The notes: generated from the sequence alone by a model not told the origin. Counted from the first letter of the stretch, positions 8,063 through 17,269 are shown. The stretch is 46,439 bases of DNA from Hyphomicrobiales bacterium (GCA_900466575.1 UBMP01000012.1:1-46439); one strand, 5' to 3'. A program made the numbers and translations.

Positions 8063-9412
8063 ATGTCGAAACTTATCATAAACCGCCGTGGTCTCTTGAA
8101 GGCCGGCGCGGTTGGCGGTGTGGCGCTGGCCACGCCGATGCATTTCATCCGCGGCGCTTATGCAGCCGATCAGTCGTGCAACATGCCGACCGGCGCAAAC
8201 GTCGTCTTCGGCTTCAACGTGCCGCTCTCGGGTCCCTATGCCGATGAAGGCGCCGACGAACTCAAGGCCTATCAGCTTGCCGTCAAGCATCTGAACGGCG
8301 AAGGCGATGGCGGCATGCTCTCCACCTTCTCGTCCAAGGCGCTGAAGGGCAAAGGCATTCTCGGCAAGAAGGTCACCTTCGTCAGTGGCGATACGCAGAC
8401 CAAGGCGGACGCGGCCCGCGACAGCGCCAAGCGCATGATCGAAAAGGAAAAGGCGATCATGATCACCGGCGGCTCGTCCTCGGCAGAAGCCGTGGCCGTG
8501 CAGAGCCTCTGCCAGGACATGGGCGTGATCTTCATGTCCTGCCTCACGCATTCCAACGACACGACCGGCAAGGATAAGAAACGCTACGGCTTCCGCCACT
8601 TCTTCAACGCCTATATGTCGGGTGTGGCCCTCGGCCCGGTTCTCGCCGAAGCCTATGGCAAGGACCGCAAGGCCTATCACCTGACCGCCGACTACACCTG
8701 GGGCTGGACCCAGGAAGAGTCCATGAAGAAGTCCACGGAAGCGCAAGGCTGGAAGACGGTCAACGCCGTTCGCACCCCGCTCGGCGCCGGCGACTTCTCG
8801 CAATATCTCACCCCGGTCCTGAGCTCCGGCGCCGACGTGCTGATCCTCAACCACTACGGCAAGGACATGGTCAACTCGCTGACCCAGGCCGTCCAGTTCG
8901 GCATGCGTCAGAAGCAGGTGGGCGGCAAGAACTTCGAAATCGTCGTTCCGCTCTTCTCCGAACTGATGGCGCAGGGCGCCGGCGATGCCATCAAGGGCAT
9001 CTACGGCACCGCCAACTGGGACTGGAAGCTGGACAACGACGGCACCAAGGCCTTCGTCAAATCCTTCGGCAAGGAATATGGCACGCCGCCTTCGCAGGCC
9101 GCCCAGACGGCTTACGTCCAGGCGATCCTCTATGCGGATGCCTGCGAACGCGCCGGAACCTTCTTCGCACCGGCCGTGATCAAGGCGCTGGAAGGCTTCG
9201 AATTCGATGGCCTCGGCAACGGCAAGACGCTCTACCGTGGCAGCGACCACCAGTGCTTCAAGGATGTGCTGGTCGTGCAGGGTAAGGAAAAGCCGAAGGA
9301 CAAGTTCGACCTTCTCGAAGTCAAGAAGATCGTTCCGACCAAGGACGTGACCTACGATCCGGCCATCTTTGGCGGCGATCTGGGTCCGGCCGACGCCAAG
9401 ACTTGCGGCTGA
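8063..9412 (+). CDS. Periplasmic substrate-binding protein of a HAAT-type ABC importer
   Basis: A 449-residue type I periplasmic binding protein (Leu/Ile/Val-binding-like fold) that would capture substrate for the permeases encoded just downstream. It has an apparent twin-arginine signal (NRRGLLKAGAVGG, then a hydrophobic stretch, cleavage near GAYA-AD). The mature part begins with a VVFGFNVPLSGPYADEG strand-loop typical of the family, followed by the ligand-loop region ITGGSSSAEA. The start at 8063 follows GGGAGG (8051-8056); an in-frame upstream start at 8009 has no such support. The family binds branched-chain and other amino acids, amides or urea; the true ligand is not readable. Two palindromic hairpins separate it from the permease genes and may set higher expression of the binding protein. 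Confidence 0.9.
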   Translation: MSKLIINRRGLLKAGAVGGVALATPMHFIRGAYAADQSCNMPTGANVVFGFNVPLSGPYADEGADELKAYQLAVKHLNGEGDGGMLSTFSSKALKGKGILGKKVTFVSGDTQTKADAARDSAKRMIEKEKAIMITGGSSSAEAVAVQSLCQDMGVIFMSCLTHSNDTTGKDKKRYGFRHFFNAYMSGVALGPVLAEAYGKDRKAYHLTADYTWGWTQEESMKKSTEAQGWKTVNAVRTPLGAGDFSQYLTPVLSSGADVLILNHYGKDMVNSLTQAVQFGMRQKQVGGKNFEIVVPLFSELMAQGAGDAIKGIYGTANWDWKLDNDGTKAFVKSFGKEYGTPPSQAAQTAYVQAILYADACERAGTFFAPAVIKALEGFEFDGLGNGKTLYRGSDHQCFKDVLVVQGKEKPKDKFDLLEVKKIVPTKDVTYDPAIFGGDLGPADAKTCG

Positions 9413-9430
9413 TCCCGTATGTGATCCGGG

Positions 9431-9500
9431 GCGGAAGCGAGAGCGTCCGCGCCGCTTGCAAATGATAAAAGGCCGCTGGCGGGTGCGGGGATGCATCCCC
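9431..9500 (+). promoter_or_regulatory. Intercistronic hairpins between binding protein and permease genes
   Basis: GCGGAAGC-GAGA-GCGTCCGC (9431-9450) forms an 8-bp stem with one mismatch and a GAGA tetraloop. GGGGATGCATCCCC (9487-9500) is a perfect 14-base palindrome. Neither is followed by a T tract. In ABC operons such structures often partly terminate transcription or protect the upstream mRNA; that role is inferred. Confidence 0.45.
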
Positions 9501-9595
9501 GGCGGCAACACTAGTCTCAGTCAATGCGCATCGTGTTCCTCGCCGGGTCAATTCCGGCCGTGAGCCCGTGCGCCTTGCAACAAGGGTGACGGCAG

Positions 9596-10621
9596 ATGGA
9601 TGCGATAATCCTGCAAATCCTGAACGGGCTGGACAAGGGCGGCGCCTATGCGCTGATTGCGCTTGGTCTCACGCTCGTCTTCGGCACGCTCGGCGTGGTG
9701 AACTTTGCGCATGGTGCGCTCTTCATGCTCGGCGCCTTCTGCGCCGTCACGTTCAACAAGATCCTCACCCTTGAAAAGGTGACGGTCGACCCGACGCAGC
9801 TGACCCCCTGGGGCACGCCAGCGGAGATCAAGACGTCGCTGGTCGAAGCCTGGCTCGGCGAGTTCGGCAAGGTGCTCGTCAACTATTCGGTGCCGGTATC
9901 GATCATCGCCGCCATCCCGGTCATGCTGATCATCGGCATCGTCATGGAACGCGGCCTGATCCGCCATTTCTACAAGCGCCCGCATGCCGACCAGATCCTC
10001 GTGACCTTCGGCCTCGCCATCGTCATCCAGGAAATCATCAAGCATTTCTATGGCGCAAATCCGATCCCGCAGGCCGCCCCGGCTGCGTTTTCCGGCACAG
10101 CGCAGGTCGGCATGCTGCTCGGCATGGGCGATGCGATCCCCTATCCGTGGTGGCGGCTCATCTATCTCTTCTTCTCGCTCGCCGTCATCGGCATCGTCTT
10201 CGCCTTCCTGCAATTCACCACCTACGGCATGGTGGTCCGCGCCGGCATGCGTGACCGCGAAACGGTCGGCCTGCTCGGCATCGATATCGAGCGCCGCTTC
10301 ACCGTGGTCTTCGGCATTGCCGCCGTCGTCGCTGGCCTTGCCGGTGTCATGTACACGCCAGTCCTGCCGCCCGACTATCACATGGGTATGGACTTCCTGG
10401 TCCTGTCCTTCGTCGTCGTGGTGGTTGGTGGCATGGGCTCGCTGGGCGGGGCAGTGGCCGCCGGCTTCCTGCTCGGCATCCTGCAATCCTTCGCATCCAT
10501 GAATGAAATCAAGAGCATCATCCCCGGCATCGACCAGATCATCATCTATCTCGTCGCCGTCGTCATCCTGCTGACGATGCCGCGCGGGCTGATGGGTCGC
10601 AAAGGCGTGATGGAGGACTGA
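9596..10621 (+). CDS. livH: HAAT ABC transporter permease, LivH type
   Basis: A 341-residue inner-membrane permease, one half of the translocation channel. The N-terminus (ILNGLDKGGAYALIALGLTLVFGTLGVVNFAHGALFMLGAF) is the standard LivH signature. About eight hydrophobic helices follow, with the conserved segment GMRDRETVGLLGIDIERRF (the cytoplasmic loop contacting the ATPase) and a VVGGMGSLGGAVAAGFLLGI block near the end. It stands between the binding protein and the second permease. The name is by family; the substrate need not be leucine. Confidence 0.92.
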   Translation: MDAIILQILNGLDKGGAYALIALGLTLVFGTLGVVNFAHGALFMLGAFCAVTFNKILTLEKVTVDPTQLTPWGTPAEIKTSLVEAWLGEFGKVLVNYSVPVSIIAAIPVMLIIGIVMERGLIRHFYKRPHADQILVTFGLAIVIQEIIKHFYGANPIPQAAPAAFSGTAQVGMLLGMGDAIPYPWWRLIYLFFSLAVIGIVFAFLQFTTYGMVVRAGMRDRETVGLLGIDIERRFTVVFGIAAVVAGLAGVMYTPVLPPDYHMGMDFLVLSFVVVVVGGMGSLGGAVAAGFLLGILQSFASMNEIKSIIPGIDQIIIYLVAVVILLTMPRGLMGRKGVMED

Positions 10622-10624
10622 TCA

Positions 10625-11776
10625 ATGTTCGGCAATCTTTCTAGACAAGACTGGGTCATGTTCCTCGGCTTCTCCGCCGTCGTGCTGCTGGCCCCCATCC
10701 TCTTCCAGCCGATTGGCGCGGCCTATCCGGCGATCCTCGAAAAGTTCTGCATTTTCGGGCTCTTCGCCATCGGCTTCAACATCCTCTTCGGGCTCACCGG
10801 CTATCTCTCCTTCGGCCATGCCGCCTTTCTCGGCATCGGCTCCTATGCAGCCGTCTGGTCGTTCAAGCTCTTCACGATGAACGTCATCCCGGCGATCATC
10901 TTGTCGATCATCTTCGCCGGCATCTTTGCCTTCGTCATCGGCTTCGTCAGCCTGCGCCGTTCGGGCATATATTTCTCGATCCTGACGCTCGCCTTCGCGC
11001 AGATGAGCTACAACATGGCCTATTCCGTGCTCACCCCGCTGACCAACGGCGAAACCGGCCTGCAGTTGACGCTGAAGGACCCGCGCATTGTGGACGCCAT
11101 GTTCATCACGCCCGGCACCGGCCTGCCGCGCTCCACGCTGTTCGGCCTGGAAATCAGCGGCGGCGGCCTTGGCGGCTTCTACTTCACCGCGGCGGCGCTG
11201 ATCGTCGGCTTCTACATCTCCATGCGCATCTTTCGCTCGCCTTTCGGCCTGATGCTGAAAGCCATCAAGTCGAACCAGAACCGCATGCGCTACACCGGCT
11301 TCAACACCCGGCCTTACCTGATGGCAGCCTTCGTCATCTCCGGCATCTATGCGGGTCTTGCCGGCTCGCTGATGGCGGCGGTCGACCCGCTCGCCGGTCC
11401 TGAGCGCATGCAATGGACCGCCTCGGGCGAAGTCGTGCTCATGACGATCCTCGGCGGTGTCGGCACGCTCATCGGCCCGGTCATCGGCGCTGCCATCATC
11501 AAGTATTTCGAGAACATCTTCTCGGGCTTCAACGAGAATGCGCTGAACAGCGTCTTCAGCTTCCTGCCAGACACGCTGCGCGACCCGATCGTCAAGCTGC
11601 TCTCGCTCTTCGTCGGCGAAGGCTGGAGCCTGACGCTCGGCCTCGTCTTCATGGCCATCGTCATCTTCCTGCCCGGCGGCATCATGGAAGGCGTACGCCT
11701 CCTCACCTCGCTCTTCAAAAAGGGCGGCAATGGCAACAAACCGGCCGTCAGCGGCCAGACGCAACCGGCGGAGTGA
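10625..11776 (+). CDS. livM: HAAT ABC transporter permease, LivM type
   Basis: A 383-residue second permease subunit. It has the LivM hallmarks: [22 protein letters not shown] after the first helices, [17 protein letters not shown], the cytoplasmic coupling segment [22 protein letters not shown], and [22 protein letters not shown]. The start lies 3 bases after the livH stop with GGAGG in the end of livH (10613-10617), so translation is probably coupled. The C-terminus is hydrophilic ([16 protein letters not shown]). The ATPase gene starts 5 bases downstream. Confidence 0.92.
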   Translation: MFGNLSRQDWVMFLGFSAVVLLAPILFQPIGAAYPAILEKFCIFGLFAIGFNILFGLTGYLSFGHAAFLGIGSYAAVWSFKLFTMNVIPAIILSIIFAGIFAFVIGFVSLRRSGIYFSILTLAFAQMSYNMAYSVLTPLTNGETGLQLTLKDPRIVDAMFITPGTGLPRSTLFGLEISGGGLGGFYFTAAALIVGFYISMRIFRSPFGLMLKAIKSNQNRMRYTGFNTRPYLMAAFVISGIYAGLAGSLMAAVDPLAGPERMQWTASGEVVLMTILGGVGTLIGPVIGAAIIKYFENIFSGFNENALNSVFSFLPDTLRDPIVKLLSLFVGEGWSLTLGLVFMAIVIFLPGGIMEGVRLLTSLFKKGGNGNKPAVSGQTQPAE

Positions 11777-11781
11777 GGCTC

Positions 11782-12555
11782 ATGACTGCACCGACCAAGT
11801 CGAACATCGTTCTCGACGTCTCCGGCGTCAACAAGAGCTTCGGTGGGCTTCGCGCGCTGACCAATGTCAACCTCCAGGTGGAAGAGGGCAAGGTTCACGC
11901 CATCATCGGCCCGAACGGGGCGGGCAAGTCGACGCTGCTCAATGTCTGCATAGGACGCATCCGCCCCGATAACGGCCATGTCGTCTTCAATGGCCAGACG
12001 CTCGACAGCCACCAGCCGCACGAGATCAACCAGCTCGGCGTTTCCCGTGTCTTCCAGACACCGGAAATCTTCACCGACCTGAATCTGCTCGAAAACGTCA
12101 TGATCCCGGCCTTCGCCAAGCGCGACGGCGCCTTTACCTTCAATGCGATCCGCGCTGTGAGCGCCGAGAAGGAACTGCGCGAGGAAGCGGAAGAAATCCT
12201 GCACGATGTCGGCCTCTACGAGCGCCGCACCCATCTGGCGGGCTCGCTCTCGCGCGGCGACAAGCGTCGGCTGGAACTCGGCATGTGCCTCATCCAGAAG
12301 CCGAAGCTGCTTCTGCTCGACGAGCCGACCGCCGGCATGGCCCGCCACGACACCAATATGACCATCGAATTGCTCAAGCGCATCAAGGCGCGCGGCATGA
12401 CCAAGGTCATCATCGAGCATGACATGCACGTCGTCTTCTCGCTTGCCGACAAGATCAGCGTGCTTGCGCAAGGAACCGTGATCGCAGAAGGTCTTCCGGA
12501 GGAGGTTCGGGGCAATCCGCGCGTCAAGGAAGCCTATCTTGGGGAGGCTCATTGA
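11782..12555 (+). CDS. livG: HAAT ABC transporter ATP-binding protein, LivG type
   Basis: A 257-residue cytoplasmic ATPase. Walker A is GPNGAGKS (about residue 40), Walker B KLLLLDEPTAGM, and the switch histidine lies in VIIEHDMHVVFSLAD. The ABC signature reads LSRGDKRRLELGM, not the usual LSGGQ form; related variation is common in LivG proteins. The start at 11782 was chosen because it begins just after the livM stop with GGAG at 11770-11773 and gives a normal family length. The stop overlaps the livF start. Confidence 0.92.
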   Translation: MTAPTKSNIVLDVSGVNKSFGGLRALTNVNLQVEEGKVHAIIGPNGAGKSTLLNVCIGRIRPDNGHVVFNGQTLDSHQPHEINQLGVSRVFQTPEIFTDLNLLENVMIPAFAKRDGAFTFNAIRAVSAEKELREEAEEILHDVGLYERRTHLAGSLSRGDKRRLELGMCLIQKPKLLLLDEPTAGMARHDTNMTIELLKRIKARGMTKVIIEHDMHVVFSLADKISVLAQGTVIAEGLPEEVRGNPRVKEAYLGEAH

Positions 12556-13325
12556 TGAACGTCATGGCCACGAAAATGGAATTCAGGGGAGAGATCGATA
12601 CCGTGGTGAACCCGAGCGAAAAGGCGTTTTTCAGCGTCCGCGACATTCATGCCTGGTATGGCGAATCCTATATCGTCCAAGGCGTATCCTTTGACGTGAA
12701 CAAGGGCGAGGTTCTCTCCCTTCTCGGCCGCAACGGAGCCGGCAAGACCTCGACGCTGCGCACGCTGGCGCGGGCATCCAACCCGGTGCTTAAGAGCGGT
12801 GAAATCTGGCTCGACGGCCAGCCGGTCCACAAGATGAAGGCCTTTCAGGCCGCACAGGCCGGCATCCAGCTCGTGCCCGAAGACCGCCGCATCATCGGCG
12901 GCCTCACCGTCGAGGAAAATCTGGTTCTGGCCCAGGTCTCCGGCCAGAAGGGCTGGACGATCGAGAAGATCTACGATCACTTCCCGCGCCTTGCCGAACG
13001 CCGCAGCCAGGAAGCCGTCACCATGTCGGGCGGCGAGCAGCAGATGCTCGCCGTCGCCCGCGCGCTGGCGAGAGACCTCAAGATCCTCTTCCTCGACGAG
13101 CCCTATGAAGGCCTCGCCCCGGTCATCGTCCAGGAAATCGAAAAGATCGTCCACCAGATCCGCGACCTCGGCATCACGACGATCATCGTCGAGCAGAACG
13201 CCGTAGCAGCACTGCGCCTCTCCGACCGCGCGGTGATCATGGATACGGGCGAGGTGGTGTTCAGCGGAACGGCGAAGGAAGTGCTGGAGAACGAGCAGCT
13301 CAGGCACGATTATCTCGCGATTTGA
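12555..13325 (+). CDS. livF: HAAT ABC transporter ATP-binding protein, LivF type
   Basis: A 256-residue ATPase that pairs with LivG. Walker A is GRNGAGKT, the signature is TMSGGEQQMLAVARAL, Walker B is KILFLDEPYEGLAP, and the switch position reads VEQNAVAAL, with the Gln-Asn normally seen in LivF. It has an N-terminal extension of about 25 residues before the FFSVRDIHAWYG start of the ABC domain. The ATG at 12555 overlaps the livG stop (TGATG); an in-frame TTG at 12552 is less likely. It is the last gene of the operon; no strong terminator follows. Confidence 0.92.
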   Translation: MNVMATKMEFRGEIDTVVNPSEKAFFSVRDIHAWYGESYIVQGVSFDVNKGEVLSLLGRNGAGKTSTLRTLARASNPVLKSGEIWLDGQPVHKMKAFQAAQAGIQLVPEDRRIIGGLTVEENLVLAQVSGQKGWTIEKIYDHFPRLAERRSQEAVTMSGGEQQMLAVARALARDLKILFLDEPYEGLAPVIVQEIEKIVHQIRDLGITTIIVEQNAVAALRLSDRAVIMDTGEVVFSGTAKEVLENEQLRHDYLAI

Positions 13326-13820
13326 GGCGCGTTGAATAGGGCGCCCGGGAGTTACATCCGCATATTTACCAACGGCGGCGGTCTCGCTCGCCGTCTTGGT
13401 TTCGCCATCCCCATCGGTGGCAACAAGACCACGAGGGTGATCTGTAGCGAACAATCCCGCACGCGTGACCTCGCTGCCCGAAGCCACCGCAAGGAGGGCA
13501 CGCTGCCGGCTGAGAGCATGGACGAGGCGCTGGATGCCGAAATGTCGTGCCGGTTTTGGCTGGGTTGGGCCGGAGGCTGGTCGCAGCAGAACGCAAGCAG
13601 GCCTCGCCATGACAACAGCCGATGCAGTCAAAAAGCCGCGCGAAATGTGAGTTGACAAGGGAGCAGCGGTGCTCAAGTCTGCGATCATGGCTGCATCATA
13701 GCCGGCCTTTCGAACGTGCAGGTAAACTGGCTCTTGCTCATTCTACGGGTAGAGCCGTGATTTTCCGGCGGGGCAAAGACCTCATGGGCAGCAGGCTGGC
13801 CTTCTGATGGGAACCGCCGC
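13326..13820. other. 495-bp interval without a convincing gene
   Basis: Between livF and the fatty acid hydroxylase gene I find no tRNA, known RNA motif or recognisable protein. Reading frames exist on both strands: a minus-strand frame from a possible ATG near 13608 towards livF, and short plus-strand frames. None shows a domain or good ribosome site. The minus-strand frame has a fairly codon-like composition and could be a decayed gene, but this is not demonstrable by eye. Confidence 0.4.
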
Positions 13821-14396
13821 ATGCATTTAAGCAAGCTCAACTATTACAGCGATTTCGTCGTTTATCCTCTGTCTATAATGACATTTGCTCTATTGGGCCT
13901 ATTGCATGCCGGAGGTCGTGGCGCCGAGCTTTGGACACTCCTCTTCTTCGGTTCGATCGTGGCTTGGACGCTGCTCGAGTATCTCCTGCACCGTTTTCTG
14001 TTTCATCATTTTCCCTATGTCAAAGACATGCATGAGCGACACCATGATGCCGAACGGGAATTGCTCGGCACGCCAGTCTGGCTGAGCCTTCTGGCCCATC
14101 TGTTGATCGTCTTTGTCCCGGCTCTTCTCTTGTTCGACTTGAAAGTGGCTACATCCGTTTCGGGAGGAATCATGACCGGCTATCTCTGGTATGTCGTCAC
14201 CCATCACGTGATCCATCACTGGCATGTATCGCATCGCGGGTATCTTTACCGGCTGAAGCGCCGTCATGCGCTGCACCACCATGGCTCGGAAGGCTTCAAC
14301 TTTGGCGTTACGACCGGTATCTGGGATCGCATCTTCCACACGGCGGCAACCGAACATCGTCCAGACAGTCTAGTCTTGGCGTCGGGCAGTCGCTGA
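13821..14396 (+). CDS. Fatty acid hydroxylase/sterol desaturase superfamily membrane protein
   Basis: A 191-residue integral membrane protein of the di-iron oxygenase superfamily. Four hydrophobic stretches (about 12-30, 37-56, 88-108, 112-130) surround histidine clusters that would bind the two irons: HRFLFHH (57-63), HERHH (71-75), HHVIHHWHVSH (about 133-143) and HALHHH near 152-157. The spacing matches the FA_hydroxylase family, which hydroxylates or desaturates lipid chains, sterols or carotenoids with O2. The compact size and the GVTTGIWDRIFHT ending resemble bacterial lipid hydroxylases. The substrate is unknown. It precedes the sugar operon by about 210 bases; a link to lipid modification of the same glycoconjugate is speculative. 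Confidence 0.85.
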   Translation: MHLSKLNYYSDFVVYPLSIMTFALLGLLHAGGRGAELWTLLFFGSIVAWTLLEYLLHRFLFHHFPYVKDMHERHHDAERELLGTPVWLSLLAHLLIVFVPALLLFDLKVATSVSGGIMTGYLWYVVTHHVIHHWHVSHRGYLYRLKRRHALHHHGSEGFNFGVTTGIWDRIFHTAATEHRPDSLVLASGSR

Positions 14397-14607
14397 GTTT
14401 CTCCAGGCCGTAGCTTCAGGATCCGAGGCAGGAGACCTGAAAGCGCATCGCCTACTTGGATGGCCCTCAATCCGCCGATCGCTGAGGCCGCTGATTACCA
14501 GTGCAAAACCGAGCCTTAGCGGTTTCGCTTCGCCCCATTCGGCGCAAGATTGCGAATCAGGCTGCTGAGGCAGCCCGGATGTGCAGTGCCTTGGCGCGGG
14601 GGATCGG

Positions 14608-15378
14608 ATGAAAGCGGTGATTTTGGCTGGCGGCCTTGGCTCGCGCATTGCCGAGGAGACGCATCTGAAGCCGAAGCCTATGATCGAGATCGGCGGCAAG
14701 CCGATCCTCTGGCACATCATGAAGATCTATTACAGCCACGGCATCCGTGATTTCATTATCTGCTGCGGCTTCAAGGGCTATGTGATTAAGGAATATTTCG
14801 CCAATTACGGCCTGCACATGTCCGACATCACCTTCGACCTGTCGGAAAACCGCTTGTTCTTCCATCGCCAGAGCGCGGAAAACTGGCGCGTCACGCTGGT
14901 GGATACCGGCGAAAGCTCGATGACCGGCGGGCGTCTCAAGCGTGTCGCACCGTATCTCGAAGGGGAGGAGGATTTCTGCTTCACCTATGGCGACGGCGTT
15001 GCCGATGTCGATATCTCCGAGACGATCCGCTTCCATAAATCGCACGGCCGCGACGCGACCGTGACAGCTGTCCGCCCGCCCGCCCGCTTCGGCGCGCTGC
15101 GCTTCGAAGGCGATGACGTGAAGGGCTTTGTCGAGAAACCGGAGGGCGAGGGCGGCTTCATCAATGGCGGCTTCTTTGTCCTCTCGACGAAGGTTCTCTC
15201 CCGCATCGCCGGCGACCAGACATCCTGGGAGGCCGAGCCGTTGACGGGGCTTGCAGAGGATGGCCAGCTCAAGGCGTTCTTCCACAATGGCTTCTGGCAG
15301 CCGATGGACACCTTGCGCGACAAGATCCAGCTCGAAGCCATGTGGGAAGGCGGCACGCCTCCCTGGAAGAAGTGGTAG
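14608..15378 (+). CDS. rfbF: Glucose-1-phosphate cytidylyltransferase
   Basis: A 256-residue nucleotidyltransferase that makes CDP-glucose from CTP and glucose 1-phosphate, the entry point to CDP-linked deoxysugars. The N-terminal nucleotide loop LAGGLGSRIAEET (residues 6-18), KPKPMIEIGGKPILWHIM, the metal aspartate in YGDGVADVD, FINGGFF and the terminus PMDTLRDKIQLEAMWEGG are specific to the RfbF branch, not to UDP- or dTDP-glucose enzymes. The start at 14608 places the Rossmann strand at residue 2; a GTG at 14581 is not needed. It leads a seven-gene operon. The usual partner CDP-glucose 4,6-dehydratase (rfbG) is not seen in the window. Confidence 0.93.
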   Translation: MKAVILAGGLGSRIAEETHLKPKPMIEIGGKPILWHIMKIYYSHGIRDFIICCGFKGYVIKEYFANYGLHMSDITFDLSENRLFFHRQSAENWRVTLVDTGESSMTGGRLKRVAPYLEGEEDFCFTYGDGVADVDISETIRFHKSHGRDATVTAVRPPARFGALRFEGDDVKGFVEKPEGEGGFINGGFFVLSTKVLSRIAGDQTSWEAEPLTGLAEDGQLKAFFHNGFWQPMDTLRDKIQLEAMWEGGTPPWKKW

Positions 15379-15382
15379 CCGG

Positions 15383-15958
15383 ATGTCCTCTATCGCGGGG
15401 AAACGTTTCCTGATCGAGCCCGCCGCGATTGCCGGCGTCTATACCGTGACACGGCGGCGGCTCACCGATGAGCGTGGCTTCCTCTCGCGTCTCTTCGAGC
15501 CGGAAGAGCTGGCGTTGGCCGGCTGGCGCGGCCCTGTCGCCCAGATCAACGAGACAGGGACAGCCCGTATGGGCACCGTGCGCGGCCTGCATTACCAGAC
15601 CCCGCCCCACGCCGAGATGAAGCTCGTTTCCTGCATCGCAGGGCGCATATTTGATGTCGCCGTTGACTTACGTAAGTCATCGCCGACTTATTTGCGGTCG
15701 GTCGCGCTAGAGCTTTCTGCCGAGAACGGCCGGGCTTTGCTGATCCCCGAAGGCTGTGCCCATGGTTTTCAGGCGCTGACGGATGATGTCCGGATGATCT
15801 ATCTCCACTCCGCTCTCTATGCCGCAGCGCATGAGGGTGGCCTGGATGCGCTCGATCCGGCGCTGGAGATTGACTGGCCGCTGCCGGTCGTCAACCGCTC
15901 GCCGCGCGACGAGGCGCTGCCGCGGGTCGCATCAGGTTTCAAAGGAATTGGGCCATGA
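15383..15958 (+). CDS. dTDP-4-dehydrorhamnose 3,5-epimerase-like protein (RmlC family)
   Basis: A 191-residue cupin of the RmlC family, which epimerises C3 and/or C5 of nucleotide-linked 4-keto-6-deoxy sugars. Key features are DERGFLSRLF near residue 30, the catalytic histidine in RGLHYQTPPHAEMKLV, FDVAVDLRKSSPTY, IPEGCAHGFQAL and the tyrosine in YLHSALYAAAHE at the position of the catalytic acid. Next to rfbF, its substrate is more likely a CDP-4-keto-6-deoxy sugar than dTDP-rhamnose precursor; this is inference. It starts 4 bases after rfbF and its stop overlaps the next start. Confidence 0.9.
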   Translation: MSSIAGKRFLIEPAAIAGVYTVTRRRLTDERGFLSRLFEPEELALAGWRGPVAQINETGTARMGTVRGLHYQTPPHAEMKLVSCIAGRIFDVAVDLRKSSPTYLRSVALELSAENGRALLIPEGCAHGFQALTDDVRMIYLHSALYAAAHEGGLDALDPALEIDWPLPVVNRSPRDEALPRVASGFKGIGP

Positions 15959-17184
15959 AATGCCGGCATTGCGGGGGCATGCATTTCGCCCCCTTTCTCG
16001 ATCTCGGAACCGCTCCGCCATCCAACTCCTATCTGGGGGAGGCCGATCTCGCCAGGCCGGAGCTCTGGTATCCGCTGATTATCCGCGTCTGCCGCGTCTG
16101 CCTTCTCGTCCAGACCGAGGATTTTGCCGGCCGCGAGACTTTTTTCTCGGAAAGCTACGCCTATTTCTCCTCCTTCTCGCAGAGCTGGCTTTCCCATGCC
16201 GAGCGTTATGTCGGCGAGATGGTTGAGCGCTTCGATCTTGGGTCGCAATCCCATGTGGTGGAAATCGCCGCCAACGATGGCTATCTCCTGCAATATGTGA
16301 AGGCGCGCGGCATTGCCTGCCTCGGCGTGGAGCCGACGAAGAGCACTGCGACGGCGGCCCGCGCGAAGGGGATCGAGATCGTTGAGGATTTCTTTGGCGT
16401 GGAGCTTGCCGAGAAGCTGGTCGTGCAAGGCCGGCAGGCCGATCTGATCGCGGCCAATAATGTTCTCGCCCATGTGCCGGAGATCAACGATTTCGTCTCC
16501 GGCTTCGCCCGCCTTCTGAAGCCGGACGGCGTGGCGACCTTCGAGTTCCCGCATATCCTCAACATGATGGCCGAGAAGCAGTTCGACACGGCTTACCATG
16601 AGCATTTCTCCTATCTCTCCCTTCTCGCCGTTGCCCGCATCTTCGCGGCCAACGGTCTCCGGGTGTTCGATGTCGAGAAGACCCCTTGGCATGGCGGTTC
16701 GCTGCGTGTCTTTGCCTGTCGCGCCGCAAGCGCCGCGCATGCCTTGAGCGCTAATGTAAAGGCCGTGCTCGATGAGGAGAGGTCTGCAGGGCTCGATCGC
16801 GCGGAAACCTATGCGTCCATGCAGGACGCGGCGCTTCAGGTTCGCGACGCCTTCCTGGATTTCCTGATCGATGCGCGGCGCAAGGGGCTGCGCGTGGCGG
16901 CCTACGGCGCGGCGGCCAAGGGCAACACGCTGCTGAATTTTGCGGGTGTGAAGTCCGATCTCATTGCGGCCGTTGCAGACAGGAATCCGGCGAAGCAGGG
17001 CCATTACATGCCCGGAAGCCGTATTCGCATCGTGGACGAAGAGGCGCTGCTGGCGCTGCGTCCGGAAAGGGTTGTGATACTGCCATGGAATCTCAAGGAA
17101 GAGATCATGCGTCAGCTTTCCTCTATCAGAGACTGGGGTGGGAAATTCGTGACGGCAATCCCCACGTTGACGATCCACGAGTGA
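15955..17184 (+). CDS. SAM-dependent sugar C-methyltransferase (TylC3/NovU/EvaC type)
   Basis: A 409-residue methyltransferase of the family that adds a methyl branch to C3 (or C5) of nucleotide-bound keto-deoxysugars. Order: an N-terminal zinc-type domain with C3/C6 and C46/C49, a Rossmann SAM domain (VVEIAANDGYLLQY, about residue 100), the conserved HEHFSYLS catalytic region near 215-225, and a C-terminal Rossmann-like domain (VAAYGAAAKGNTLLNF, ILPWNLKEEIMRQL). These match Methyltransf_13/14-type C-methyltransferases. The ATG overlaps the upstream stop (ATGA). Together with rfbF and an epimerase it points to a branched-chain CDP-sugar. Confidence 0.92.
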   Translation: MKCRHCGGMHFAPFLDLGTAPPSNSYLGEADLARPELWYPLIIRVCRVCLLVQTEDFAGRETFFSESYAYFSSFSQSWLSHAERYVGEMVERFDLGSQSHVVEIAANDGYLLQYVKARGIACLGVEPTKSTATAARAKGIEIVEDFFGVELAEKLVVQGRQADLIAANNVLAHVPEINDFVSGFARLLKPDGVATFEFPHILNMMAEKQFDTAYHEHFSYLSLLAVARIFAANGLRVFDVEKTPWHGGSLRVFACRAASAAHALSANVKAVLDEERSAGLDRAETYASMQDAALQVRDAFLDFLIDARRKGLRVAAYGAAAKGNTLLNFAGVKSDLIAAVADRNPAKQGHYMPGSRIRIVDEEALLALRPERVVILPWNLKEEIMRQLSSIRDWGGKFVTAIPTLTIHE

Positions 17185-17269
17185 CCGAGGACGCGCCGGA
17201 CGCGAGGCCGGCGAAACTGCGCAAGAAGCGGACGATCGCTGCGCCCGACGTGGCACTGGAGCTTCCGGC

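Noticed and set aside
9548-10486. Minus-strand open frame across the LivH gene
   Set aside because: Asp/His/Glu-rich mirror of a membrane protein gene; no domain and no ribosome site.
10622-11764. Minus-strand open frame covering the whole LivM gene
   Set aside because: Same mirror effect; LivM on the other strand is certain.
12549-13688. Minus-strand open frame across LivF and the following gap
   Set aside because: Most of it is antisense to livF. Only the 13326-13608 part could be a relic, which is noted as a finding.
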